Counted from the stretch's first letter, positions 1-5,710 are shown. The stretch: DNA of 7,277 nt from Candidatus Caccocola faecipullorum (GCA_018716365.1 DVKA01000251.1:1-7277); one strand, 5' to 3'. A program made the numbers and translations. The notes: a model not told the origin generated them from the letters alone.

Positions 1-338
1 TACCTGCTTCTCAAAACTTCCAGATTATGCTTGTATTCCGGCACGGCTTCCCAGACGGCGGAGCCGAGCTCGCAGGGGAACTCGGGGCAGAAGCCGCAGT
101 GCGGAATCTGGTTTTCGAGCGCGCACTCGCGTATCGCGCATTCGGCGCAGTTTACGCTTTTGACGCCGGGCGCGAGGCATCCGGTACAGCGCAGCCGCGA
201 AGGCAGGATGAAGGAGCTCTGTCCCGCGCTTTCGAGGTGAGCGGCGATTTTGGCGAGCGCTTCGTTGTCGCGGCGGACTGTCGCGCGGCGCGCCTCGCAG
301 CCGTCGCAGTCCATTCCGCAGCAGCCTGTGTTGGCCAT
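1..338 (-). CDS. DUF3795-family cysteine-rich protein (3' end cut by window)
   Basis: The visible 112 residues start MANTGCCGMDCDGC and run off the left edge without a stop. Twelve cysteines are visible: C6, C7, C11, C14, CTGC at 51-54, C64, C67, C72, CGFC at 81-84 and C89 in FPCE. The CG-x-x-C-x-x-C start and the CGFCPEFPC end are the signature of DUF3795, a small family of unknown function that probably binds zinc or an iron-sulfur cluster through these cysteines; that ligand role is inference. DUF3795 proteins are usually slightly longer than this, so only the last residues should be missing. The ATG shares its A with the TAA stop of the B3/4 gene (TAATG), so translation is probably coupled and this is the last visible gene of the apbE operon. 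No signal peptide or membrane segment is seen, so it is probably cytosolic. Confidence 0.85.
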   Translation of the reverse strand, partial: MANTGCCGMDCDGCEARRATVRRDNEALAKIAAHLESAGQSSFILPSRLRCTGCLAPGVKSVNCAECAIRECALENQIPHCGFCPEFPCELGSAVWEAVPEYKHNLEVLRSR

Positions 339-1042
339 TATTCCGTCTCCGCCTCGGGCGCGGCTGCGCTGACTACGCCGCTTTTCCGCACCGTGCAGCC
401 TATCGCGGACAGCTCGCCGGCGAGCGCGGAAAGCCCCTCTTCGACGGAGCGCCACTCGGTCTCGAAGGCGCAGTCTATAAGGAAAAGCGCCTCTTTCGTG
501 CCGCCGCCCACGCTCGCGTCGCGCGTGTCGCGGTAGTTCCAGAGCCAGCAGCAGACTTTTTCATCGTCGGCGTAGACGACGTGGCGTTCCGCGCATTCTA
601 CGACGGAGTCTCCCGCGCCGAGCGGGTAGAATTTCTCTCCCTCGCGCGCGTAGCGCAGCGTTAGGCCGCCGCGCAGTTTTTCCATGTCGTGCGCGCCCAT
701 CGGCAGCAGGTTGAGCGCCGAGACGCAGTCGTAGCAATCCACGACGGGCGAGACCTCCCAGAGGTCGCCCTTGAAGATGCGGCGCAGCAGCGCTTCGAGC
801 GAGGAGCGGTATTTGCTCGGCTTGACGCCCATCGCGGAGTAGACCTCGCGCCAGCGGCGCACGTCGGGGTGCATCATCATAGTGTCCGCCGAGATTCCGA
901 TATCGCCCAGCCGCGCTTCGAGGCCCGCCTTGAGCGCGCGCACGTGCTCTGCGCCGCCCGCGCCTGCGACGTTCGCGCGCAGCCAGCCGATTTTCGCGCC
1001 GGGGAAGTGTTCGAGGATTTTCGGGTCTATCGAGATTTTCAT
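338..1042 (-). CDS. Stand-alone B3/4 (PheRS beta-like) domain protein
   Basis: This 234-residue protein matches the B3/4 domain, the fold that in phenylalanyl-tRNA synthetase beta removes mischarged amino acids. Family features are visible: HPDVRRWREVY at 58-68, MGVKPSKYRSS at 71-81, LLRRI followed by KGD at 85-93, VVDCYDCVSALNLLPMG at 100-116, LTLRYAREGEKFYPLG at 127-142 and a CWLWNYRDT segment at 165-173. Free-standing copies of about 220-240 residues are common in bacteria. They are suspected of deacylating tRNA or hydrolysing related esters, but the substrate is unproven. In most relatives the central motif reads VD-x-x-N-x-x-S; here the Asn position is Asp (VDCYDCVS), which may matter. 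It starts 7 nt after the Gx transporter stop, with AGGAAAGGA inside the end of that gene as a distant ribosome site. Its stop overlaps the DUF3795 start. No signal peptide is seen, so it should be cytosolic. Family call is firm, function is not. Confidence 0.85.
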   Translation of the reverse strand: MKISIDPKILEHFPGAKIGWLRANVAGAGGAEHVRALKAGLEARLGDIGISADTMMMHPDVRRWREVYSAMGVKPSKYRSSLEALLRRIFKGDLWEVSPVVDCYDCVSALNLLPMGAHDMEKLRGGLTLRYAREGEKFYPLGAGDSVVECAERHVVYADDEKVCCWLWNYRDTRDASVGGGTKEALFLIDCAFETEWRSVEEGLSALAGELSAIGCTVRKSGVVSAAAPEAETE

Positions 1043-1049
1043 CTTTTTA

Positions 1050-1556
1050 TCAAATCCTTTCCTGTCTGTCGTTATATCCGAGCCGCGCGCAGATTCTACC
1101 GGCGAGCCATCCGACGGCCCAGCCCGCCGCGCTTCCGGCGGCGAAGAGCGGCAGTATGTAGAGGCCGACGCGCCAGTCTCCGACTATGAACGAGACGACG
1201 ACGACCTGTCCGATGTTGAAAGCCCACGCGCCCGCGACGCTGACCCACGGCAGAGAGAGCGCGCCGCCCCAGCGCTTATACATAAGCGCCATGACGGCCG
1301 TCGCGGCGAGGCCGCCCGCCAAGCCGCAGAATAGCGCGAAGACGTTTCCCGTCGCAAGCCACGCGAGCGAGACACGCAGAAGCGTGACGGCGAAGGCCTC
1401 GCGCGCGCCCATGAGGACGAGCGCAGCGAGCGAGAAGACGTTCGCCGCGCCGAGCTTGATTCCGGGCGCTGGCATCGGAAGCGCGCTCTCGGCGAGATTC
1501 ACGGCGAGCGCGCAGGCCGTCAGCAGAGCGGTGAGGACGAGGCGGCGCGTCTTCAT
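1050..1556 (-). CDS. Gx transporter family / heptaprenyl diphosphate synthase component I-like membrane protein
   Basis: The protein has 168 residues with about five hydrophobic stretches: 7-25, 38-58, 62-91, 103-125 and 131-153. The family signature ESALPMPAPGIKLGAANVF lies at 23-41, followed by a G-x-R-E-A segment near 50-54 and GAWAFNIGQ at 109-117. Relatives usually read HN-x-GQ where this one has FN-IGQ. The older name, heptaprenyl diphosphate synthase component I, comes from homology only; such proteins are now often called Gx transporters, and a small-molecule or membrane-cofactor transport role is suspected. The frame stays open upstream to 1673, but that extension overlaps the NusG gene and is Arg-rich. 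The ATG at 1556 overlaps that gene's TGA by one base (TGATG), which gives the usual family length. Together with ApbE and NusG domain II it forms a recurrent trio in anaerobes. Confidence 0.87.
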   Translation of the reverse strand: MKTRRLVLTALLTACALAVNLAESALPMPAPGIKLGAANVFSLAALVLMGAREAFAVTLLRVSLAWLATGNVFALFCGLAGGLAATAVMALMYKRWGGALSLPWVSVAGAWAFNIGQVVVVSFIVGDWRVGLYILPLFAAGSAAGWAVGWLAGRICARLGYNDRQERI

Positions 1557-1927
1557 CAGCGGCTCACCGCGTCGACTTCCCCGCCGCGGCCGCCCGTCAC
1601 GCGGACGACGACCCTGTGCGGCAGGCAAACGGTCCCCTCGCCGGGGCGCGAAATTTCGCCGTTCTTCACGCACGTCCGGTCCGGGCAGTCCGCGGAGACG
1701 ACGGCGGCGCGCCCCTCCCCGACGCGCACGACGTTGAAGCCGCCGCCCGCGCGCACCGTTATGTCGCGCGGTTCGCCGGAGAGCGGAAGGCGCTCGACGA
1801 CCTCGCCGTTCACGACGATTTCAACATCCGGCGAATCGAGCGCGTCTTTATATACGAAGGCCGTAGCGGCGCAGAGCGCCAGCCCCGCCGCCGTAATCAG
1901 CGCCGCGGCGCGGTCAAGCCGCTTCAT
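1556..1927 (-). CDS. NusG domain II-containing protein (membrane-anchored, extracytoplasmic)
   Basis: This 123-residue protein has a positively charged start (MKRLDR), one hydrophobic segment at about 7-26 that should act as an uncleaved anchor or signal, and then a beta-rich domain. The hallmark of this family is visible: DCPDRTCVKNG at 80-90, CLPHR at 101-105, and the end VDAVSR. The three domain cysteines (81, 86, 101) and the family's extracytoplasmic placement suggest a redox or structural role outside the membrane. It resembles the NusG insert domain but has no transcription role. It overlaps apbE by 4 nt (ATGA) and the Gx gene by 1 nt, so all three are probably made together. Relatives beside ApbE and Gx-type proteins occur in Gram-positive extracellular electron transfer loci as EetA-like proteins; that link is from memory and needs checking. 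Confidence 0.88.
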   Translation of the reverse strand: MKRLDRAAALITAAGLALCAATAFVYKDALDSPDVEIVVNGEVVERLPLSGEPRDITVRAGGGFNVVRVGEGRAAVVSADCPDRTCVKNGEISRPGEGTVCLPHRVVVRVTGGRGGEVDAVSR

Positions 1928-2982
1928 TCGCCCTCTCCCAGGACGAAGAGCGAAAGGCTCGCGTCCGTGAGGCGGAATATCTTTTCAACAGAAGGGGTGA
2001 TTATTGCTTTTTTATCGTCCGTTACAAGGACGGCCTTTATATAGCTGTGCTTCCTGAGGAATTCCGGCGCGCGGCGCGAGCCCATGACGAAGAGCGCCGT
2101 GCATAGCGCATCGGCGCGCGCGGAGTCCGCGTCCACGACTGTGACCGACGCAAGGCCGGAGCGCGCGGGGCGGCCCGTCGCGGGGTCGATTATATGATGG
2201 TAGCGCACGCCGTCCTTTTCAAAATATCGCTCGTAGGGGCCGGAGGTGACGACGGACGTATCCTCGGCCTCGATAATGCCGAAATACTCGCCGCGCGGCC
2301 GCTCCGGCTGCTGAAGCCCGGCGCGCCACGGCCCTCCGCGCGGCGAATCGCCCACGAAGTCGAGGTTGCCGCCGAGGTCGATTATCGCGCGGCTCACGCC
2401 GTCCGCCGCAAGCTGTGATTTCAGCGCGCCCGCAATGTAGCCCTTCGCTACCGCTCCGAGGTCGAGCCTCATGCCGCGCGGCAGGCGCGCGAAATGCGCG
2501 CCGTTTTCGACGCGCAGCTCTATCTTCGAATAGTCCGTATATTTCAGCGCTTCGGCTATCTCTCCGTCCGATGGCACGCGCGCCTCGGGCGTGCCTATTC
2601 TCCACAGAGCCGTCACGCCGCCGAGCGAGGGGCTGAAAGCGCCGCCCGTCAGCTCAGCGAGCGCGAGCGACATATCGAGCAGCTCCGCCGTCCGCGCGTC
2701 TATGCGCGTCCATGCGCCGCCCGCCGCGTTCAGCCGCACGGCGTCTGAAGTTGGGATGTTGACTGAAAATAGGTTTTCAAGGGATTTTATAAGTTCGTCG
2801 GCCTTTTCAAGCTCACGCTCCGCACCGCGGAAATCGTAGAGCGAGAGACGCACATATGTGCCGAGGCGGAAATTCTCCGAGACGGCGGGCTCCGCGCCCA
2901 CGCCGGAACGCGAGACGAAAAGCGCCGCGAGACAGAAAAGCGCAGCCGCAGCCGCCGCGGCGTAAAACGCGCGTTTCTTCAT
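1924..2982 (-). CDS. apbE: FAD:protein FMN transferase (ApbE family), exported
   Basis: ApbE proteins use FAD and Mg to attach FMN covalently to a Thr or Ser in exported redox proteins, such as Rnf/Nqr subunits and FMN-binding domain proteins. The 352-residue protein has a signal segment (MKKR, then hydrophobic 7-23) and the family motifs in order: LGTYVRLSLYD 40-50, GGAFSPSLGG 113-122, LDLGAVAKGYIAG 173-185, IDLGGN 201-206, TSGPYERYF 246-254, HHIIDPATG 262-270 and ADALCTALFVMG 290-301. Length is normal and catalytic regions look intact. The start is the ATG at 2982. A GTG in frame at 3012 would sit at the transcription start of the TATAAT box and would spoil the signal peptide. The ribosome site GGGGAGG is only 2 nt from this ATG, unusually close. 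No FMN-binding target protein lies in the window, so the substrate must be elsewhere. It heads the five-gene operon. Confidence 0.95.
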   Translation of the reverse strand: MKKRAFYAAAAAAALFCLAALFVSRSGVGAEPAVSENFRLGTYVRLSLYDFRGAERELEKADELIKSLENLFSVNIPTSDAVRLNAAGGAWTRIDARTAELLDMSLALAELTGGAFSPSLGGVTALWRIGTPEARVPSDGEIAEALKYTDYSKIELRVENGAHFARLPRGMRLDLGAVAKGYIAGALKSQLAADGVSRAIIDLGGNLDFVGDSPRGGPWRAGLQQPERPRGEYFGIIEAEDTSVVTSGPYERYFEKDGVRYHHIIDPATGRPARSGLASVTVVDADSARADALCTALFVMGSRRAPEFLRKHSYIKAVLVTDDKKAIITPSVEKIFRLTDASLSLFVLGEGE

Positions 2983-3018
2983 AACCTCCCCGCCCCCTCG
3001 CATAAATATCACGCGACA

Positions 3019-3024
3019 ATTATA
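3019..3024 (-). promoter_or_regulatory. -10 box for the apbE operon
   Basis: On the minus strand a perfect TATAAT lies 37 nt before the apbE ATG. The bases 17 nt upstream (CGCGAA) do not resemble a -35 box, so the promoter may be weak or need an activator. The predicted start near 3012 leaves a leader of about 30 nt carrying GGGGAGG. Confidence 0.5.
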
Positions 3025-3058
3025 TTACAAAGGCGCACCCTTTCGCGCGCAGGCAGAC

Positions 3059-3144
3059 AAAAGGCCGCGCGCCCGCGAAGGACGGCGGCCCGGAAATTCG
3101 CCTTTCGAACGCGCGCGCTTCTCCGGCGCGGCGCCCGGCCTTTT
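3059..3144. terminator. Long GC-rich inverted repeat, probable terminator
   Basis: The arms AAAAGGCCG (3059-3067) and CGGCCTTTT (3136-3144) pair perfectly over 9 bp and enclose about 68 nt that are themselves rich in G+C and partly self-complementary. It follows the small gene ending at 3161 and precedes the apbE promoter, as a terminator between two minus-strand units should. The better T run (TTTTATTTTTT) is on the plus strand and the minus side has only TTTT, so it may work in both directions or mainly against antisense transcription. Confidence 0.5.
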
Positions 3145-3148
3145 ATTT

Positions 3149-3316
3149 TTTGTCTTCGCTCTAGCAGCGGGGTATTGCGAATATTGAAAGTGGCTCGCAC
3201 CTTCTGCGTTCGCCGCGATTCTTCGGCTGCTTCTCCATAAACGGAGGGACGACGAAGGCCTGTCTCGCCCGAGCCTCATCTTCGCTCTCCCCGCAGGGTA
3301 CGGCGAACATCGAAAG
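3149..3316 (-). repeat. Diverged internal duplication, two copies of about 42 nt
   Basis: Copy A (3275-3316) and copy B (3149-3190) are clearly similar by eye over about 42 nt. They encode LSMFAVPCGESEDE and LSIFAIPRC-stop-SEDK in the same frame. Copies start 126 nt (42 codons) apart, and some similarity extends upstream of each. Copy B carries TAG where copy A has GAG (Glu), so the match continues past the stop of the gene. Confidence 0.65.
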
Positions 3317-3430
3317 ATGCCCGCGCCCGTTCCGCCCGCAGGCCAAGTCCCAGAGCTCGGACATAAGCCCGCGAAGCTCCTTCGCCGTTTCCGCCGACAC
3401 TTCCATTGCAAGCTCTTCAAATGCCGCCAT
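3161..3430 (-). CDS. Unrecognised small protein with duplicated LSxFAxP motif
   Basis: I do not recognise this 89-residue protein. Residues 1-31 look helical and acidic (MAAFEELAMEVSAETAKELR, then GLMSELWDLAC). Three short hydrophobic-proline segments follow, separated by charged linkers: LSMFAVPC 39-46, AFVVPPF 58-64 and LSIFAIPRC 81-89 at the very end. No signal peptide or membrane span is seen. The ATG at 3430 is 8 nt from GGAGG; another ATG two codons earlier (3436) is only 2 nt from it and remains possible. A convincing promoter lies upstream with an 18-bp palindrome over its -35, and lysR is divergent, so that regulator may control it. The last codon before the stop falls inside a duplicated DNA block, and the TAG may be a recent truncation: six codons further on there is a TAA. 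It could be a peptide precursor, a small regulator or a decaying gene. Confidence 0.6.
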   Translation of the reverse strand: MAAFEELAMEVSAETAKELRGLMSELWDLACGRNGRGHLSMFAVPCGESEDEARARQAFVVPPFMEKQPKNRGERRRCEPLSIFAIPRC

Positions 3431-3446
3431 TTTCATTACCTCCCTG

Positions 3447-3461
3447 AGCGACGCCGTCGCT
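3447..3461 (-). other. Perfect dyad in the small gene's 5' leader
   Basis: AGCGACG-C-CGTCGCT is a 15-nt perfect dyad between the predicted transcription start (near 3468) and the ribosome site (3439-3444). In RNA it would form a stem of about 6 bp with a GGC loop three bases before GGGAGG, so it could affect ribosome access or message stability. Confidence 0.4.
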
Positions 3462-3474
3462 TGTTGTTGTCGTG

Positions 3475-3503
3475 ATTATAGCGGCGGCGAAGGCCGCATT
3501 CAA
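3475..3503 (-). promoter_or_regulatory. Sigma-70 promoter of the small gene
   Basis: Read on the minus strand, TTGAAT (3503-3498), a 17-bp spacer and TATAAT (3480-3475) make a near-consensus promoter. The start near 3468 leaves a leader of about 38 nt before the 3430 ATG. The spacer holds a small GCGGC/GCCGC hairpin. Confidence 0.7.
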
Positions 3504-3515
3504 CTTAAGTTGAAT
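3498..3515. promoter_or_regulatory. 18-bp perfect palindrome, candidate operator
   Basis: ATTCAACTT followed by AAGTTGAAT is perfectly symmetric over 18 bp. One half contains the -35 box of the small gene, so a bound protein would block that promoter. It is an even-centred dyad and not the T-N11-A form of LysR sites, so the binder may be a different regulator. Confidence 0.6.
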
Positions 3516-3543
3516 ATCAATAATTTATTAAACGCATCAATCA

Positions 3544-3558
3544 ATAACGTGCGGTTAT
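3544..3558. promoter_or_regulatory. LysR-type box (T-N11-A dyad)
   Basis: ATAAC-GTGCG-GTTAT is a perfect 5-bp dyad with a 5-bp centre. Its inner TAAC...GTTA gives the T-N11-A pattern expected for LysR-type regulators. It lies between the divergent lysR and small gene, about 40 bp upstream of the latter's -35 box, a common place for an activator site. Apart from the sites listed, the 3437-3733 gap shows only AT-rich sequence. Confidence 0.5.
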
Positions 3559-3683
3559 CGTCCGTGCTCCAATCTTCATCATCGGGAATGAAACGCGGCC
3601 ATTGATAAAATATTGGAATCAGCCGATGGGAAATTAAAGGCGGAATTTCTACGTTTCGCCGCCGTTACGGCGCCGGCGAATTT

Positions 3684-3689
3684 TATAAT
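3684..3689 (+). promoter_or_regulatory. -10 box for lysR
   Basis: A perfect TATAAT lies 44 nt before the lysR ATG. No -35 match is seen at 16-18 bp upstream (GCCGTT at 17), so the promoter should be weak or regulator-dependent, as with many autoregulated lysR genes. Confidence 0.5.
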
Positions 3690-3733
3690 ATAGACGGATA
3701 TGAATTCATACGAAGACGAACGGGGTGTTTCCG

Positions 3734-4633
3734 ATGCAGCTGATACAGCTCCAATATTTTTGCGCGGTGGCGCGATGCAGGAACATGAGGATTGCAGCGA
3801 AGGAGCTGTGCGTATCGCAGCCGGCGCTCTCCAAGGCCGTCGGCGGCCTGGAAGAAGAGCTAGGCGTGCGCCTCTTCGACAGGGTGGGGCGCGGGCTTAT
3901 ATTGAACGAGGCGGGGAGAACCTTCTATCATCAGGTCAGCCACATCCTCCTTCTCCTCGACGACAGCGTGCGCAGCGTCCGCCGGATAAAGAACGCGAAG
4001 CGGCGCGACATATCGGTGCTCTTCACAGCGGCGACGTTCCTCGCGCCGCGGATAAGGGACGAATTTATCGCGCGCCGCCCCGATATAAGCGTCGAGATAA
4101 AATGCAGCTACTCGGCGGACCCGCAGGACGTGCGCGAATGCGACTTCCACGTCTACGCGACGCCGGAGGCGGCGGCGTCCGGGATGACGTCGATAAAGCT
4201 TATAGAAGAGCCGCTGCTTCTGGCCTGCAACAAAAAGCACGAGCTTGCGCAGCGCGGAGAAATAGAGCTGGCGGAGACGAAGGACTATCCCTACCAGTGT
4301 CTTCCGCCGCACGAGAACCTGCACGAAAACCTTGTCAACGGATGTAGGAAGGCCGGCTTCGAGCCCGAGATCGCCTTCTGCACGGAGGACTCATACGCCT
4401 TTTTCAGCGGCTTGGGCAGCGGCGGCTGCCTTACCATGGTGCCGGAGTACACGGCTTTTATAGAGCCGCAGGACGGGCTCGCTCTGCTGAGGATACGCAG
4501 CCCGAAGTGTGTCAGGACGCTGTTCATCGCCTCGCACCGGGGGCGTGAGCTTGATGAAAAGTGCTTGGCCTTTCAGGCGTTCTGTTTCGACTTTTTCAGG
4601 AATATGGTTGAAAACCGCTCGCAGCGGGCGTAA
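3734..4633 (+). CDS. LysR-type transcriptional regulator
   Basis: This 299-residue protein has the normal LysR length and layout. The winged helix-turn-helix occupies about 2-60: MQLIQLQYFCAVARC, AAKELCVSQPALSKAV at 21-36, LEEELGVRLFDR at 39-50 and LNEAGRTF at 57-64. A linker helix follows (70-88), and the periplasmic-binding-like effector domain runs from about 92 to 290. The effector domain is unusually rich in cysteine for this class (C124, C136, C165, C189, C204, C216, C232, C259, C277, C284), and its ligand cannot be named. The ATG at 3734 is chosen over the GTG at 3725 because it gives the standard LysR start and GGGGTG sits 6 nt before it. Likely targets are its own promoter and the divergent small gene, whose shared region holds a T-N11-A dyad. 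It ends at a strong hairpin terminator and so is a single-gene unit. Confidence 0.93.
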   Translation: MQLIQLQYFCAVARCRNMRIAAKELCVSQPALSKAVGGLEEELGVRLFDRVGRGLILNEAGRTFYHQVSHILLLLDDSVRSVRRIKNAKRRDISVLFTAATFLAPRIRDEFIARRPDISVEIKCSYSADPQDVRECDFHVYATPEAAASGMTSIKLIEEPLLLACNKKHELAQRGEIELAETKDYPYQCLPPHENLHENLVNGCRKAGFEPEIAFCTEDSYAFFSGLGSGGCLTMVPEYTAFIEPQDGLALLRIRSPKCVRTLFIASHRGRELDEKCLAFQAFCFDFFRNMVENRSQRA

Positions 4634-4636
4634 GAC

Positions 4637-4680
4637 GCGCGGGGCCCGAGAGGCGTACTCTCGTGACCCCGCGCTGTTTT
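4637..4680 (+). terminator. Rho-independent terminator of lysR
   Basis: The outer stem GCGCGGGG/CCCCGCGC (4637-4644 with 4667-4674, 8 bp perfect) and the inner stem CGAGAG/CTCTCG (4647-4652 with 4658-4663) share a small internal loop and a GCGTA top loop. TGTTTT follows. It starts 3 nt after the lysR stop. The minus side has no T run, so it does not obviously serve the convergent HisF-like gene. Confidence 0.85.
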
Positions 4681-4697
4681 ATCGCCTGTCTAGTTTT

Positions 4698-5498
4698 TTA
4701 CGCCTCGGCGCAGAGCCTAAGCTCCGGCGCGTCGCCGCAGAGCAGCTCTTCCGCACCGCTCACGTTCAACCCCATCGTGCTGAGGAAGCGTTTGAGCGTA
4801 AGTATCGAAGTCTCGCTGCGGCGGAAGAGCGTCGAGGATACGACCGACGAGGCCATGCCGCACGATAGAAGTCCGTACAGTTCACGGCAGTCCGCGGCTC
4901 CGCAGGCGGAGGCTACCGGCACTCCAACGGCGGGGGCGACGAGCTTCACGAAATCCGCGTCGCATGGCTTGACGCGGCCGCCGCGCTCCATGCTCACGAG
5001 CAGCAGCTCGCCCGCGCCGAGCCACTCGGCCGCGAGCGCCCAGCCGTATGCGTCCATGCGCTCGGCGCGCGAGCCGCTTTCGGTGCATACTTCCCAATAG
5101 CCCTCGCCGCGCCGCTGCGCGCATATCGCGACCGTGACGCCGCCGCGGCCGAAAATCTCCGCCGCCTCGCGCACGAGGCCGGGGTTACGCACCGCCGCGT
5201 CGCCGAGCACAACGCCGCCGGCCCCGGCTTCGCGCAGCGCGCGCAGTTCGCGCGGGCTGCCTGCGCATCCGGCCGCAACAGGAACGTCCAGCTCCGCCGC
5301 GGCGCGCCGCACGACTTCCGCGACGCCTTCGCCGCGCGCGGAAACGTCGAGGAACATCACGCCGTCCGCGCCCGCGCGCGCATAGGCCGCCGCGCACTCC
5401 ACTGGGTCGTTCGGGCCGCGCTTTCCGCAGTATACCGGGCCTTCTGCCGATTTTCCGTTTATTACCTTCACGCATGGGATTATTTTTTTACCGAACAT
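4698..5498 (-). CDS. HisF-like TIM barrel lacking the cyclase catalytic residues
   Basis: HisF is the cyclase half of imidazole glycerol phosphate synthase in histidine synthesis. This 266-residue protein aligns end to end with HisF: KKIIPC 4-9, DPVECAAAYARAGADG 31-46, FLDVSA 49-54, AAVRNPGLV 101-109, GAGELLLVSM 161-170 and LKRFLSTMGLNV 235-246. The chemistry is gone, however. The first catalytic Asp (D11 in usual numbering) is Lys11, the second (D130) is Cys126, and Lys19 is Glu19. The phosphate-binding GGG loop reads GCA (77-79), the SGG loop reads ACG (198-200), and the DRDGT loop is ERGGR. It cannot be a normal HisF and is probably a pseudoenzyme, a scaffold or a barrel with new activity. 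The C-terminal 20 residues exceed the HisF norm. The ATG at 5498 has AAAGGTGAT 4 nt upstream; an in-frame TTG at 5525 lacks a ribosome site. The divergent HAD gene shares its control region. Confidence 0.88.
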   Translation of the reverse strand: MFGKKIIPCVKVINGKSAEGPVYCGKRGPNDPVECAAAYARAGADGVMFLDVSARGEGVAEVVRRAAAELDVPVAAGCAGSPRELRALREAGAGGVVLGDAAVRNPGLVREAAEIFGRGGVTVAICAQRRGEGYWEVCTESGSRAERMDAYGWALAAEWLGAGELLLVSMERGGRVKPCDADFVKLVAPAVGVPVASACGAADCRELYGLLSCGMASSVVSSTLFRRSETSILTLKRFLSTMGLNVSGAEELLCGDAPELRLCAEA

Positions 5499-5540
5499 AT
5501 CTATCACCTTTCCTGGATTTTTCAAAAGTTTTACGTTTTC

Positions 5541-5567
5541 GCCGCCCGCCGCAGGCCCGGCGGCGGC
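5541..5567 (-). other. GC-rich hairpin in the HisF-like leader
   Basis: Ten base pairs with one bulged base close a 6-nt loop, 42 nt before the HisF-like ATG. No T run follows on either strand, so it is not a standard terminator. It could block or shape access to the ribosome site downstream. Confidence 0.4.
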
Positions 5568-5569
5568 TC

Positions 5570-5710
5570 CTAAATTCCGCGCAAGTTCGTGAAGCAGCGA
5601 TGGCTTCCGAATATCGTCCCACCGAGCGCCGCGGCGCGTCCGAAGCGCGCAGAGCGCGGCGCATGACAGATGGCGCGGCGGAGGCGGCGCGCTTCGCCGC
5701 AGTCCGTCAT
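5570..5710 (-). CDS. Possible 46-residue small protein between leader and HisF-like gene
   Basis: The product MTDCGEARRLRRAICHAPRS continues to residue 46 and ends in NLRGI. It is Arg-rich and matches nothing I know. In its favour are an ATG with GGGGAG 7 nt upstream and a place on the same strand as the HisF-like gene, 71 nt before it. Against it are its short length and the fact that any frame in DNA this GC-rich stays open easily. It may be translated only as part of the leader. Confidence 0.25.
   Translation of the reverse strand: MTDCGEARRLRRAICHAPRSARFGRAAALGGTIFGSHRCFTNLRGI

Noticed and set aside
27..536. 169-codon plus-strand ORF at the left end
   Set aside because: It is the mirror of the DUF3795 and B3/4 genes on the minus strand, both of which show clear family motifs; it spans their junction.
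1557..1673. 39-codon upstream extension of the Gx transporter gene
   Set aside because: It lies wholly within the NusG domain II gene, is Arg-rich and hides the hydrophobic start; the ATG at 1556 overlaps the upstream stop and gives the family length.
2983..3012. GTG start for apbE 30 nt upstream
   Set aside because: It coincides with the predicted transcription start, has no ribosome site and puts MIFMRGGGEV before the signal peptide.
3025..3420. 131-codon minus-strand ORF overlapping the small gene
   Set aside because: Another frame of the same DNA; very Arg-rich, runs through the long inverted repeat and lacks the good start context of the 3430 ATG.
3700..4347. 215-codon plus-strand ORF inside lysR
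   Set aside because: An alternate frame of a clear LysR-type regulator; the product is low-complexity Arg/Ala.
5499..5525. TTG start nine codons upstream of the HisF-like gene
   Set aside because: It would place the perfect AAAGGTGAT ribosome site inside the coding region; MFGKKIIPC is the normal HisF start.
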